Source: Salinisphaera sp052044135 (GTDB taxonomy: Bacteria > Pseudomonadota > Gammaproteobacteria > Nevskiales > Salinisphaeraceae). From it: a DNA stretch of 64,000 nucleotides. This document shows positions 43,066-52,791 of the stretch, piece after piece. The translations under genes and the position numbers were made by a program. The notes beneath the pieces are model-generated. The model had not been told where the DNA came from. It saw only the letters and a list, made by a program, of their open reading frames with translations, and searched no databases. Where the stretch lies: positions 5,999-69,998 of the forward strand of contig NZ_JBQDYF010000016.1 of the NCBI RefSeq assembly GCF_052044135.1, written 5' to 3'. How positions within the stretch are numbered: the stretch's first letter is position 1; each line of letters opens with the position of its first letter.

Positions 43066-43479
43066 TCAGCTGTTGCCGTTGTCGGCGTAGAGAATGTGAA
43101 TATCGTGCTGAATGCCCCAGTCGCGGGCTTTAGCGACATCGTGACCCATATAGATATCGATCTTGTTGGTCCAGCGCGCGGCCATCTTGTCGCGCACGAC
43201 ATACACCCCGGGCAACCCCTGGATTTTCACCTTGGTGCCGTGGGTGAGACCCTTTTTGATCAGATCGCGCGAGACCGCGATCGCGTGCATTCCCGGCTTG
43301 AGCACATCGCCCCACGCCGCCACCGACGGGTCGTGCCGGGTGGTCTGGGCGGGCACCGAGTTGTAGGCCGATGCCGCCACGCTCAACGTTTTCCACTCAA
43401 CGGATTCTGCACTGGCCGCACCACAACTCGTCAGCAGCAGCAAGCCCGCACAGGCAACGGCGCATACCTTTCGGCGCAT
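43066..43479 (-). CDS. 3D-domain lipoprotein
   Basis: 137 aa. Signal ending LLLLTSC (lipobox-like LTSC) then VAASAYNSVPAQT. The 3D motif is three Asp: VVRDKMAARW, KIDIYMG and the preceding D region; the fold is the double-psi barrel of MltA/YabE-type cell-wall enzymes. Possible peptidoglycan hydrolase or binder in the envelope. Confidence 0.82.
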   Translation of the reverse strand: MRRKVCAVACAGLLLLTSCGAASAESVEWKTLSVAASAYNSVPAQTTRHDPSVAAWGDVLKPGMHAIAVSRDLIKKGLTHGTKVKIQGLPGVYVVRDKMAARWTNKIDIYMGHDVAKARDWGIQHDIHILYADNGNS

Positions 43480-43521
43480 ATCCGGCCCCTCGGCTGTTCT
43501 CGAGCGCGGGATTTTACCCAG

Positions 43522-44412
43522 TCAAGCTGAACAGGGCCTTTCTGCGATATGAAGATTGACGAAATCCGCGATGCGATCGAGCTCGTCGCCGGCCAAGCGA
43601 AGCACCCATGCCAGGGGCGCGATCAACATCACGTGATTCACACCCGGATAAATTTTCACTTCGGCCGATCCGCACGCCTGCCTGACCCGGGCGGCCATAT
43701 TCGTCGTGTTTTTCGGCAACACCGTGGTATCCGCCCCGCCGTGCAGCAACAGCATCGGCGGCTCGTCGCCATTGACGAAATGGATCGGCTGCGTATTCGG
43801 CCCATTAAGTTTCGGCGCGAATATCTTCTGCAGAACGGGGTCGGTGATGGGCAGAAAATCGTACGGCCCGGACAGGCCGATGAAGCCCGATAGATCGTGG
43901 ATCGAAGCACCGGCATCGGCCAGGTATCGTGCATTCGTGGCCAGCATCGCCGCGATCTGCGCGCCGGCCGAATGGCCGGCCACGAACAGATGGCAGGCGT
44001 TGCCGCCGTAGGCGCCGATGTGCCGTTTCGTCCAGGCCACGGCGGCGGCGCCGTCATCGATGAAGGCCGGAAATCTGACGTTCGGGTACAACCGGTAATC
44101 GGGCAGGACAGCCGTAATGCCCCGCGAGGCCAACGCCTCGCCGACAAAGCGGTAGCCGTTCTTGTTGCCGGTCTGCCAGCTGCCTCCGTAAAAAAACACC
44201 ACCACCGGGCGGCCGGCGGCGGGCCTGCGCGGTGCGTAGACATCGAGCTTCTGGCGCGGCTGATCGCCATAGGCGATGTTCGAATGCCGGGCGTAGCCCC
44301 AGCGCGGTACCAGGGCATTGATCCAGAACTGGCCGGAACAGGCGGCGCGCAGCCCGGTCAGCAGGCCCATGGCCGCCAGGCGCCCGAACAGGGCAGCGCC
44401 GGGCCGACTCAC
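43522..44412 (-). CDS. alpha/beta hydrolase (carboxylesterase-like)
   Basis: 296 aa. Catalytic Ser in VAGHSAGAQIA (GHSAG), oxyanion motif VVVFFYGGSWQTGNK (HGGSW with Tyr in place of His), Asp in LLLHGGADTTV and His in YPGVNHVMLI. Hydrophobic N-terminus (MGLLTGLRAACSGQF) may be a signal or anchor. Fits HSL/esterase proteins; substrate unknown. GTG start overlaps the gor stop (GTGA). Confidence 0.85.
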   Translation of the reverse strand: MSRPGAALFGRLAAMGLLTGLRAACSGQFWINALVPRWGYARHSNIAYGDQPRQKLDVYAPRRPAAGRPVVVFFYGGSWQTGNKNGYRFVGEALASRGITAVLPDYRLYPNVRFPAFIDDGAAAVAWTKRHIGAYGGNACHLFVAGHSAGAQIAAMLATNARYLADAGASIHDLSGFIGLSGPYDFLPITDPVLQKIFAPKLNGPNTQPIHFVNGDEPPMLLLHGGADTTVLPKNTTNMAARVRQACGSAEVKIYPGVNHVMLIAPLAWVLRLAGDELDRIADFVNLHIAERPCSA

Positions 44413-45758
44413 GTCATGGTCACGAATTCTTCCGCACTGGTCGGATGAATGGCGACGGTGTCGTCGAAATCGCGCTTGGTGGCGCCCATCTTCACGGCCA
44501 CGGCAAAGCCCTGGGTCATTTCGTCGGCGCCGTCACCGATGACATGCGCCCCCACGACTTTTTCGTCTTCGCCCACGCAGACCAGCTTCATGTCGGACGG
44601 TGTCTTCTCATCGAGCACGCCGTGGTACAGCGCCACGTAGTGACTGGTATAGATCTTCACCGCGCCGTCGCCATAGGCCGCGCGCGCCTCGGCTTCCGAC
44701 AGGCCGACGGTGCCGATCGGCGGATGGGTGAACACCACGCTCGGAATGTTGTGATAGTTCAGCCGCCGCTCCGGCATGCCGCCGAACAGACGATCGGCGA
44801 GGCGCCGCCCGGCCGCGATGGCCACCGGCGTGAGTTCGACGGCGCCGGTCACGTCGCCCAGGGCATGTATGCCTTCGACCGGCGTGTCCTGCCATTCGTC
44901 GACCGGCACCGTGCCGTCGGCGTGGAGTTCCAGCCCGGTGTTTTCCAACCCGAGGCCTTCGGTGTTGGGTATGCGCCCGATGGCCCAGATCAGCTCGTCG
45001 AAGCCGCCGATCGTGCTGCCATCCTCGAAACGCGCGACGATACCGCCGTCGCCTTCGGCGAGCTCGGCTACCGGGCGCTTCATGTGGATCGCGATACCGG
45101 CGGCGCGCATGCGCTCGATCAGCGTCTCGCCGAGCATGGCGTCGAAACCCGCCAGCACGTGATCCTTGCGCAGCAGCAGCGTGACCCGGCTGCCGAGCGC
45201 GTTCAGCACGCCGGCCAGTTCGCAGGCGATATAACCGCTGCCGACAATGGCTACCCGCTCGGGGCGCTGCGTCCAGGTGAAAAACCCGTCCGAATCGGTG
45301 CCGAGCGCGGCGCCCGGAATCTCGGGCCAGCGCGGCTTGCCGCCGGTAGCGATCAGCACATGCGTCGCACTGATCCGCCGACCATCGACCTCGACCGTCC
45401 GGGTATCGACGAAGTGGGCCTCGCCCGCGACGTATTCCACGCCGCTCTTGTCGAGATTGCGGTCGTAGATGCCGTTCAGGCGTTTGATGTAGGTTTCGCG
45501 GTTGGCCACCAGCGTCGACCAGTCGTGATCGGGCGGCACCGCGTTGAAGCCGTAGTCGTGGGCATGGGCCGCGTGGATGGCGAATTCAGCGGCATGCCAC
45601 ATCACTTTCTTGGGCACGCAGCCGACGTTCACACAGGTGCCACCCAGACGCCCACGCTCGACGAGCACGACTTTCGCACCGTGGGCAGCGGCGCGACGCG
45701 CGGTGGCAATACCACCGGAGCCACCGCCGATAACGAGCAGGTCACAAGCCTCGGACAT
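44409..45758 (-). CDS. gor: glutathione-disulfide reductase
   Basis: 449 aa FAD enzyme using NADPH to reduce GSSG. Redox disulfide GGTCVNVGCVPKK, FAD motif IGGGSGGIATARRAA, NADPH motif VGSGYIACELAGVLNALG, and C-terminal catalytic His in AIHPTSAEEF. Start ATG at 45758 with AAGGA upstream is preferred over 45779. Coupled to the hydrolase downstream. Confidence 0.95.
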   Translation of the reverse strand: MSEACDLLVIGGGSGGIATARRAAAHGAKVVLVERGRLGGTCVNVGCVPKKVMWHAAEFAIHAAHAHDYGFNAVPPDHDWSTLVANRETYIKRLNGIYDRNLDKSGVEYVAGEAHFVDTRTVEVDGRRISATHVLIATGGKPRWPEIPGAALGTDSDGFFTWTQRPERVAIVGSGYIACELAGVLNALGSRVTLLLRKDHVLAGFDAMLGETLIERMRAAGIAIHMKRPVAELAEGDGGIVARFEDGSTIGGFDELIWAIGRIPNTEGLGLENTGLELHADGTVPVDEWQDTPVEGIHALGDVTGAVELTPVAIAAGRRLADRLFGGMPERRLNYHNIPSVVFTHPPIGTVGLSEAEARAAYGDGAVKIYTSHYVALYHGVLDEKTPSDMKLVCVGEDEKVVGAHVIGDGADEMTQGFAVAVKMGATKRDFDDTVAIHPTSAEEFVTMT

Positions 45759-45899
45759 GATCCTTGGTCCATCAATCAATCGAATATCCGCATTGTAGGC
45801 ACGCCGCCGCAGCCCCGGCCAGCCGCGACCGCGCCCTTGATTGCAGCGGGTTGCACCGCATCATCATGCAATTACCGACAATGGCCCGCGAGGCGATAA

Positions 45900-47981
45900 A
45901 TGAGTGCAGTGACTGAAGCCGCCGACAATCCGCTCCTCGATATGCTGGCAACCGGCGAACTGCCGGACTTCGAACAGCTGTCGCCCGAACATGCGGAGCC
46001 GGCGATCGATACCCTGATCGCCGAGGCGCAGGCGGCGATCGAGCGCTGCACGACCGATGCCACGGCCAGCGGCTGGGCCGGCCTCATCGCTCCGGTCGAG
46101 GACGCCGAAGACCGCCTCGAACGCGCCTTCTCCCCGGTCGCACACATGCACGCGGTGATGGACTCGCCGGAATGGCGCGAGGCCTACCAGACCTGTTTGC
46201 CCAAACTGACCGCCTTCTCCTCGGAGGTGGGCCAGAACACGGCGCTTTATGAAGCTATCAAGGCGCTTCGCGATGGCGACGAGTTCGCCAGGCTGGATGC
46301 GACCCGGCAGCGCGTAATCACCGATCGCCTGCGCGACTTCGAACTGGCCGGCGTGGCCCTGTCCGAAGACGCCAAGGCGCGCTACAAGGAGATCGCGCAG
46401 CGCCTGTCGGCGCTCTCCACCACCTTTGAACAGAATGTGCTGGATGCCACCCAGATCTGGCAGCGGCACATCACCGACCATGCCGCGCTGGAGGGCCTGC
46501 CCCAATCCGCGCTCGATCTGCTGGCACAGAACGCGGCCCACAAGGACATGGACGGCTGGCTGATCACCCTCGACGCGCCCAGCTTCCTCGCCGTGCTCAC
46601 CTATGCCGAGGATCGGGCGCTGCGGCATGCCGTGTACGAAGCCTTCGCCACCCGCGCTTCCGATGCCGGCCCGCATGCCGGCGAATACGACAACTCGCCG
46701 GTCATGGACGAGATCCTCGCGCTACGGCACGAAGCCGCCGGCCTGCTCGGATTCGACAACTACGCCGAGCGCTCACTGGCCCGCAAGATGGCCGAATCGC
46801 CGGCCCAGATCGAAGCCTTCCTGCTCGATCTGGCCGAGCGCAGCTTCGCGCCCGCCCGCGAGGAACTGGCCGCGCTGCGGGGCCTGGCCGCCGAGGACGG
46901 CATCGACGAACTGGCCGCCTGGGACATTGCCTACTATGCCGAAAAACTCAAGGAGGCCCGCTACGACTTCTCCGACGAGGACCTACGGCCCTACTTCCCC
47001 GCCCCGGCCGTGATCGACGGCCTGTTCAAGGTCACCCAGCGCCTGTACGACGTGAATATCCACGCCCGTGACGACGTGCCCGTCTATCACCCCGACGTGA
47101 CCGTCTACGAGATCACCGATGCCGACGGCACCTCGCGGGGGGTGTTCTATCTCGACCCGTATGCCCGCGAAGGCAAGCGCGGCGGCGCCTGGATGCATCC
47201 ATTCCAGAACCGGCGCGTCATGGACGACGGCGGCGTGCAGAAACCGCTGGCGTTTCTCACCTGCAACTTCTCGCCGCCGGTCGGCGGCAAGCCGGCGCTG
47301 CTCACCCACGACGAAGTCACCACCCTGTTCCACGAGTTCGGCCACGGCCTCCACCACATGCTCACGCGCGTGGCGCGGCCGTCGCTGGCCGGCATCTCCG
47401 GCGTGGAATGGGACGCGGTCGAACTGCCCAGCCAGTTCATGGAGAACTGGTGCTGGTACCGCGAATCACTCGACCTGTTCGCGGCTCACTACGAGACCGG
47501 CGAGCCCGTCCCGCAGGCGCTGTTCGACAAGCTCGCAGCGGCCCGCAACCACATGGCCGGCTGGCAGATGCTGCGCCAGGTAGAGATCTCGCTGTTCGAC
47601 CTGCGCCTGCATCGCGACTTCGACCCCGAGCAGGGTGCCGCCGTGATGGACACGCTCAACCAGGTGCGCGCCGAGGTATCCCTGCTGCCCGCGCCCGAGT
47701 TCAATCGCTTCCCGCACAGCTTCATGCACATCTTCGCGGGCGGCTACGCGGCCGGTTACTACAGCTACAAATGGGCCGAAGTGCTATCGGCCGACGCCTT
47801 CTCGGCGTTCGAGGAAACCGACCTGTTCGATACTGAAACCGGGCGCCGTTTTCTCACCGAAGTGCTGGAACGCGGCGCCACCCGCGATGCCATGGACAGC
47901 TTCGTCGCCTTTCGCGGCCGGGAGCCCTCGATCGACGCGCTGCTGCGCCACAGCGGGCTGGGCGGGCCGAAAGCGGCCTGA
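45900..47981 (+). CDS. prlC: oligopeptidase A
   Basis: 693 aa M3-family zinc metallopeptidase. Active site FHEFGHGLHHML (HExxH plus downstream Glu in ISGVEWDAVELP). N-terminus NPLLDMLATGELPDF and the PYAREGKRGGAWMHP loop are typical of PrlC. It degrades signal peptides and small peptides in the cytoplasm. Single-gene unit between gor and the DUF1499 gene. Confidence 0.96.
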   Translation: MSAVTEAADNPLLDMLATGELPDFEQLSPEHAEPAIDTLIAEAQAAIERCTTDATASGWAGLIAPVEDAEDRLERAFSPVAHMHAVMDSPEWREAYQTCLPKLTAFSSEVGQNTALYEAIKALRDGDEFARLDATRQRVITDRLRDFELAGVALSEDAKARYKEIAQRLSALSTTFEQNVLDATQIWQRHITDHAALEGLPQSALDLLAQNAAHKDMDGWLITLDAPSFLAVLTYAEDRALRHAVYEAFATRASDAGPHAGEYDNSPVMDEILALRHEAAGLLGFDNYAERSLARKMAESPAQIEAFLLDLAERSFAPAREELAALRGLAAEDGIDELAAWDIAYYAEKLKEARYDFSDEDLRPYFPAPAVIDGLFKVTQRLYDVNIHARDDVPVYHPDVTVYEITDADGTSRGVFYLDPYAREGKRGGAWMHPFQNRRVMDDGGVQKPLAFLTCNFSPPVGGKPALLTHDEVTTLFHEFGHGLHHMLTRVARPSLAGISGVEWDAVELPSQFMENWCWYRESLDLFAAHYETGEPVPQALFDKLAAARNHMAGWQMLRQVEISLFDLRLHRDFDPEQGAAVMDTLNQVRAEVSLLPAPEFNRFPHSFMHIFAGGYAAGYYSYKWAEVLSADAFSAFEETDLFDTETGRRFLTEVLERGATRDAMDSFVAFRGREPSIDALLRHSGLGGPKAA

Positions 47982-48020
47982 TCGCAAGCACGCGGGTGCC
48001 AGGCCGGATGGCGCCCGCTT

Positions 48021-48500
48021 TCACATCACCGCACCGACACGCGGCTCGAATGCCTTGCGGATCCGTGCCACCCGATCGCGGTTCACCCCGAAATCGTAGT
48101 AGCCGATGCGCGAGGATGATTTGACGTCGATGATCGATTCGGCGGGCTGGATGATGAACGTGACATCGTCCACAAAGCCGAGCGTGGTGGTGAAGGTCGC
48201 ATGAATGAAACGACCCTCGGCCGCGACGATTCTGGCGTTGCCCTGGCTGGCAAGCACCGCGAGCAGGGCCTGCCTTGCCCGCCCGGCCGACCCCTTGTAG
48301 ACGAGCGGCATGACGTAGTGCGAATCATCCGGCGCGGCCTGGGACGATACGCAATGCGGCGCGGGGGCACAGGGGGTGAAATGGCTGTTGTCCACCCTGA
48401 ACCGCTGCGGCGGGCCGGCGGCGCAGCCAGCCAGGCCCGCGGCCATTACAATGGCGACAACGGTCGGTCTGTGGATCAGCTTGTCGAATACACGGGACAT
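48021..48500 (-). CDS. DUF1499 lipoprotein
   Basis: 159 aa. Signal and lipobox GLAGCAAG; DUF1499 features CVSSQAAPDDSHYV, FIHATFTTTLGFVDDVTF and the end motif SSRIGYYDFGVNRDRVARI. Envelope protein of unknown role. Confidence 0.88.
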   Translation of the reverse strand: MSRVFDKLIHRPTVVAIVMAAGLAGCAAGPPQRFRVDNSHFTPCAPAPHCVSSQAAPDDSHYVMPLVYKGSAGRARQALLAVLASQGNARIVAAEGRFIHATFTTTLGFVDDVTFIIQPAESIIDVKSSSRIGYYDFGVNRDRVARIRKAFEPRVGAVM

Positions 48501-48586
48501 GGCGCTCGCTCGTCGCGTTCGAGAGTTTCGATGCTACACCCGCCGCCTCCATTCACCGCCATTCACTGCTGCCGACACGGACGCCC

Positions 48587-49366
48587 ATGCAAATCGCGAC
48601 CTGGAACGTGAACTCGCTCAACGTGCGCCTGCCGCATGTTACCGCCTGGCTGGAGAAAAATCCGGTCGATGCGCTCGCCCTGCAGGAAACCAAGCTCACC
48701 GACGACAAGTTTCCGGTCGAGGCACTCACCGAAGCCGGCTATCACAGTGTCTTCTCGGGCCAGAAGACCTACAACGGCGTGGCCCTGCTGTCGAAAACCC
48801 CGGCCACCGACGTCATCACGGCTTTGCCGGACTTCGAGGATGACCACAAGCGCGTGATCGCGGGCACCGTGGACGGCGTGCGCGTGATCGGGGTGTACTG
48901 CCCGAACGGCAAGGATCTGGACAACCCGAGCTATGACTACAAGCTGGCCTGGTTCGAAGCCCTGCGCCTGTGGCTCGCGCGCGAACTCGAAAGCCACGAC
49001 CAACTCGTGCTCACCGGCGACTTCAACGTCGCGCCCCGCCCCGAGGACACCTACGACGCCGACAAGTGGGAAGGCCGTATCCTGTGCTCACCGCCCGAGC
49101 GTGCGGCGTTGCAGGCCTTGCTCGACACCGGGCTCACTGATTGCTGGACGGCCTTCGAAGCCGACAAGGAAGGCCGGCATCGCTTTACCTGGTGGGATTA
49201 TCGCAACGGCGGCTGGGCCCGCAACGCGGGGCTGCGTATCGATCACATTCTGGCTTCGCCGGCGTTGGCGCAAGCCTGTACCGATTGCCGCGCCCACGTC
49301 GGCGAACGTGGGCGCAAGCGCCCGTCGGATCACGTGCCGGTCGTGGGTACTTTCGATATCGTTTAA
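48587..49366 (+). CDS. xthA: exodeoxyribonuclease III
   Basis: 259 aa EEP-fold nuclease for AP-site repair and 3' end trimming. MQIATWNVNSLNVRLPHV, LALQETKL (catalytic Glu), VLTGDFNVAP, LRIDHILAS and the terminal RKRPSDHVPV are complete. Divergent from the DUF1499 gene. Confidence 0.96.
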   Translation: MQIATWNVNSLNVRLPHVTAWLEKNPVDALALQETKLTDDKFPVEALTEAGYHSVFSGQKTYNGVALLSKTPATDVITALPDFEDDHKRVIAGTVDGVRVIGVYCPNGKDLDNPSYDYKLAWFEALRLWLARELESHDQLVLTGDFNVAPRPEDTYDADKWEGRILCSPPERAALQALLDTGLTDCWTAFEADKEGRHRFTWWDYRNGGWARNAGLRIDHILASPALAQACTDCRAHVGERGRKRPSDHVPVVGTFDIV

Positions 49367-49386
49367 GCGCCTATTCCAACAGGCTC

Positions 49387-50337
49387 TCAGTAACGGCTCG
49401 ATTGGGCGACGGCCGCGTTGATGCGCTCCAGTGTTTCGATCACCGTGACCGCGCTCGCGCCGTCCGAACGCGGACGCTGGCGCGTTTTAACGCAATCCAG
49501 GAAGTGCGCCAGTTCCAGCCGCAACGGCTGTGCGTCGCCGCGGTGCACGACTTCGCTGCCTTCGTCGTGGTTCTGCAGATCGGCGTCGATCCACTTGCGG
49601 TGATGCGTCACGGTCTGGGCCACTTCGTCGTAGACGAGCATGCCGCGTGAGCCGCGCAGCAGGGTGCGCCGCGTGGTCTCGGGCCACAGCCAGGAGGTAT
49701 GGATATTGCCGCGCATGCCACTGGGGAATTCCAGGTGCACATGGACCTCGTCCTCGACCGCCAGCCCGAGCATGCGATGGCCAGTGCCGCGCACGCGCTC
49801 GGGCGCCTCGCCGGTGAGATAGAGCATGATCGCCATATCGTGCACGCCGATATCCCAGATCACGTTCTCCGCGCTGCGGGCACGCCCGAGATTGAGCCGC
49901 TCGTGCCGGATCGAGAACAGCTCGCCCAGCTCGCCGGCCTCGACGTACGCCTTGATCCAGGCAATGGCCGGCTGGTACATCAACAGGTGGCCGACCATGA
50001 GGATGCGCCCGCCGGCCTCGGCCGCCTGGGCCACTTCGCGCGCATCGTCCGAGCTATGGGTCATCGGCTTTTCGACGAACACATCCTTGCCGGCCCGGAC
50101 CGCGGCGAGCGCGATCTCGTGATGCGTCGGCGTGGGCGTGGCGATCGCCACCGCATCGCAGTCCGAGGCCAGCGCCGCCTGCCAGTCGGCATACAGGGCA
50201 AGTTCGGGATGCGCCGCGGCATAGGCATTGAGGCGCCGGTTATTGCCCTCGACGATACCCGACAACACGCCCAGCGCCTCGAGATTGTTGATGATGTTCT
50301 TGCCCCAGGCGCCGGCGCCGATCGCTACGATTTTCAT
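49387..50337 (-). CDS. Gfo/Idh/MocA-family sugar dehydrogenase
   Basis: 316 aa from the ATG at 50337; an open frame upstream to 50724 is unmatched and excluded. Rossmann start MKIVAIGAGAWGKNIINN, EKP motif DVFVEKPMTH, and the C-terminal catalytic segment VIWDIGVHDMAIMLYL with Asp and His. This arrangement recalls WlbA-type UDP-N-acetyl sugar 3-dehydrogenases. No glycan genes adjoin, so pathway is open. Confidence 0.88.
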   Translation of the reverse strand: MKIVAIGAGAWGKNIINNLEALGVLSGIVEGNNRRLNAYAAAHPELALYADWQAALASDCDAVAIATPTPTHHEIALAAVRAGKDVFVEKPMTHSSDDAREVAQAAEAGGRILMVGHLLMYQPAIAWIKAYVEAGELGELFSIRHERLNLGRARSAENVIWDIGVHDMAIMLYLTGEAPERVRGTGHRMLGLAVEDEVHVHLEFPSGMRGNIHTSWLWPETTRRTLLRGSRGMLVYDEVAQTVTHHRKWIDADLQNHDEGSEVVHRGDAQPLRLELAHFLDCVKTRQRPRSDGASAVTVIETLERINAAVAQSSRY

Positions 50338-50650
50338 ACATGCCCTGACAAACACGAGGGCCCTAGTGTAACGACAGCGTTCGCAATCGGCAGACCGCCG
50401 CGTCTCGGGCCCCGCGCCATGGCGCGGCCGGAATCGTCCGGCGCGCCTGCACCGCCGGACGAGCCGCGCCATATGCCGTTGCCGCCGGCGACACGAAACT
50501 GCCATATTCAGGTCGTAGCTTGGATCGTTGGTGCCGCTTGCGGCCGGATTAGCGAATATTAATATTTGTTGAATTTTCGCGCATTGACCTCGCCTTTTCC
50601 GACCGGCGGTCGATAATGAAGCCGTGAGCCCATGAATCGAGGATTTTCGC
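50338..50650. other. divergent region before the c-di-GMP gene
   Basis: 313 bp, no gene. It includes an AT-rich palindrome AATATTAATATT (about 50553-50564) inside otherwise GC-rich DNA, a likely promoter, and GAGG at 50637-50640 as ribosome site for the GTG at 50651. Confidence 0.5.
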
Positions 50651-52462
50651 GTGACCGCATTCCCCATGGCCTCTGAACTCAAGGACACGACACGCGCAGA
50701 GCCCGGTCCACCGAACCCTGCCAACTTTGTCGACCGGCTCGCGCGTCACATCGATTACGCCTTCCAGCCGATCGTCAGCATCAACAGCGGACGCTGTTAC
50801 GGCGTCGAAGCCCTCATGCGAGGGTGGGAAGACACCGGGGTCAACAGCATCGACGCGGTGCTCGATTTCGCGCATGAACACGACCTGCTGATCGAAACCG
50901 ACGCCCTGCTCAAGCGCGCCGCGTTCGAAAAATTCAGCAGACTGCCGTTCGGGCGCGATCTGCGCCTGTTCTTCAATATCGACAATCGGCTGTTCAGCAG
51001 CGCGGCCTACAATCCCAGACGAACGGTCTGGGCGCTCGAACGCTACAAGCTCCAGCCCTCGTCTGTGGTACTCGAGGTGTCAGAACGCAATCACCTCAAC
51101 CGCGAGGCGGGCTCCTACCAGGTTCTCGAAAAGTACCGCGACAGCACGGTGCAAATGGCGCTCGACGATTTCGGCACCGGTTTTTCGGGCCTGTCGCTGC
51201 TCTACGACACCAACCCCGAATATGTGAAGATCGACCGCTATTTCATTTCCAACATCGACAAGGACCGCCGCAAGAAACTGTTCGTCTCGCATGTGGTGAG
51301 CCTCGCCAAGACGCTCGGAATCCGCGTGGTCGCCGAGGGGGTGGAGACCACGGCCGAGCTCTATACCTGTCGCGAGATCGGGTGCGACCTGGCTCAGGGG
51401 TATCTCATCCAGCGGCCCACCCGGCAATTGTCGGAACTCAGGCCCGACTATCCGAGCGTGCTCGAAATGCACGCGGCCGACCGGCGCAAGAAACACGAAA
51501 CCGCGACATCGGTGCACGAGCAGCTCGACCATGCGCCCGCGCTCGATGTGAGCATGAATATGGTCGATATCCTGGATGCCTTCCGCCGCCACCCGGAACG
51601 CTCGTTCTTTCCGTTTCTCGGCGAGAACCGCCATCCCATCGGCATCATCCGGGAAACCGAACTCAAGGAATACATCTATTCGCCCTACGGTCGCGACCTG
51701 CTGGCGCGAAAACGGCGCGAGGAATATCTTGAACTGTTCGTGCGTCGCTGCCCGGTTGCCGACGTTCACACCGCCATCGACCTCATTCTCGAGCAATATT
51801 CGGTGACCCCGAGCCGCGACGGCGTGGTGATCACCGACGACGGCGCCTATCTGGGGGTGCTCAGCGCCGAGGCGCTGGTACTGGCGGTACAGGAACGCAA
51901 TCTGGAACTGGCGCGCGATCAGAATCCGCTGACCAAGCTGCCCGGCAATCCCTCGATCGAGCGCTTCATCAACGAGCTCAAGGTCAGCGACTGTCGCACC
52001 GCGCTGCTGTATTTCGATCTCGATAATTTCAAGGTCTTCAACGACGCCTACGGCTTTCGCCTGGGCGATCGCGTGCTGCGCATGTTCGCCGAGATCCTGC
52101 AGAAGAATTTCGCGATGCTCGGCGCATTCATCGGGCATATCGGCGGCGACGATTTCTTCGTGGCGGTACAGGACGAACCCTATCCGGTGATCGCCCAGAC
52201 CGCGCGCCACGTACTCGACGATTTCCGCTCCAGTGCCGAATCCCTGTATAGCGAAGGGGATCGCCAGGCCGGGTATCTGGTCGGGCTGGACCGGCGCGGC
52301 CGCCGAACCGAATTCCCCTTGCTCTCGGCCAGCAGCGCCCTGCTGAGTGTGGACCGGCATACGCGCGACCGCTCGGAATACGCGTTTCTCTCCGTCATCA
52401 CCCTGCTCAAGGAGCAAGCCAAGCATTACGGCAACACCGTCAGCGCTGCTTCCGCACTCTGA
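50651..52462 (+). CDS. EAL-CBS-GGDEF c-di-GMP signalling protein
   Basis: 603 aa, no membrane segments or signal. N-terminal EAL phosphodiesterase domain: FQPIVSINSGRCYGVEALMRG, LEVSERN, LDDFGTGFSGL, VKIDRYFI and VAEGVETTAE, so the key acidic residues look intact. A middle region (LDVSMNMVDILDAFRRH to GVVITDDGAYLGVL) fits a CBS pair. The C-terminal GGDEF has LYFDLDNFKVFNDAYGF and IGGDDFF. The order EAL first, GGDEF last is the reverse of the common layout. GTG start chosen by GAGG 8 nt upstream. It makes or degrades c-di-GMP in the cytoplasm; net activity unknown. Confidence 0.9.
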   Translation: MTAFPMASELKDTTRAEPGPPNPANFVDRLARHIDYAFQPIVSINSGRCYGVEALMRGWEDTGVNSIDAVLDFAHEHDLLIETDALLKRAAFEKFSRLPFGRDLRLFFNIDNRLFSSAAYNPRRTVWALERYKLQPSSVVLEVSERNHLNREAGSYQVLEKYRDSTVQMALDDFGTGFSGLSLLYDTNPEYVKIDRYFISNIDKDRRKKLFVSHVVSLAKTLGIRVVAEGVETTAELYTCREIGCDLAQGYLIQRPTRQLSELRPDYPSVLEMHAADRRKKHETATSVHEQLDHAPALDVSMNMVDILDAFRRHPERSFFPFLGENRHPIGIIRETELKEYIYSPYGRDLLARKRREEYLELFVRRCPVADVHTAIDLILEQYSVTPSRDGVVITDDGAYLGVLSAEALVLAVQERNLELARDQNPLTKLPGNPSIERFINELKVSDCRTALLYFDLDNFKVFNDAYGFRLGDRVLRMFAEILQKNFAMLGAFIGHIGGDDFFVAVQDEPYPVIAQTARHVLDDFRSSAESLYSEGDRQAGYLVGLDRRGRRTEFPLLSASSALLSVDRHTRDRSEYAFLSVITLLKEQAKHYGNTVSAASAL

Positions 52463-52791
52463 GTCGGGCGGGCGCGGCGCTGTGCGCACAAACCCGAGAC
52501 GTATCGAGGCGCCGCAGGGCCGAGAACATGGCGACACACGGCGATTCGGCCGGCATCCGACGAGACGCTGTCGGCCGGGCGCGAGGCCCATACGCCGCCG
52601 ACTTGACTACCGCCCGGCACGGTTTGCGCCACCCCGGCGGTTCGCGTCAGTCGATGCGCGCGACCGGGAAGCCGGTGCTCAGGCCGATCCGGCCGCAGCG
52701 TCGGCGCGACATGGCAACTGGCCGCGAACGACGGCCGGGCACACGATCGCAGCAAACGTCGACAGGTCGCGGGCGCGGCCCTGCCGCCGTT
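52463..52791. other. gene-free stretch between converging genes
   Basis: 329 bp where the EAL-GGDEF gene and CHAD gene end. I see no motif-bearing frame and no clear terminator hairpin with a T-tract. Confidence 0.45.

Noticed and set aside
44445..45899. 484-codon plus-strand frame over gor
   Set aside because: Antisense shadow of glutathione reductase.
50338..50724. N-terminal extension of the Gfo/Idh gene to 50724
   Set aside because: The extra 129 residues are low quality and overlap the start of the divergent EAL gene; homology begins at MKIVAIGAG.
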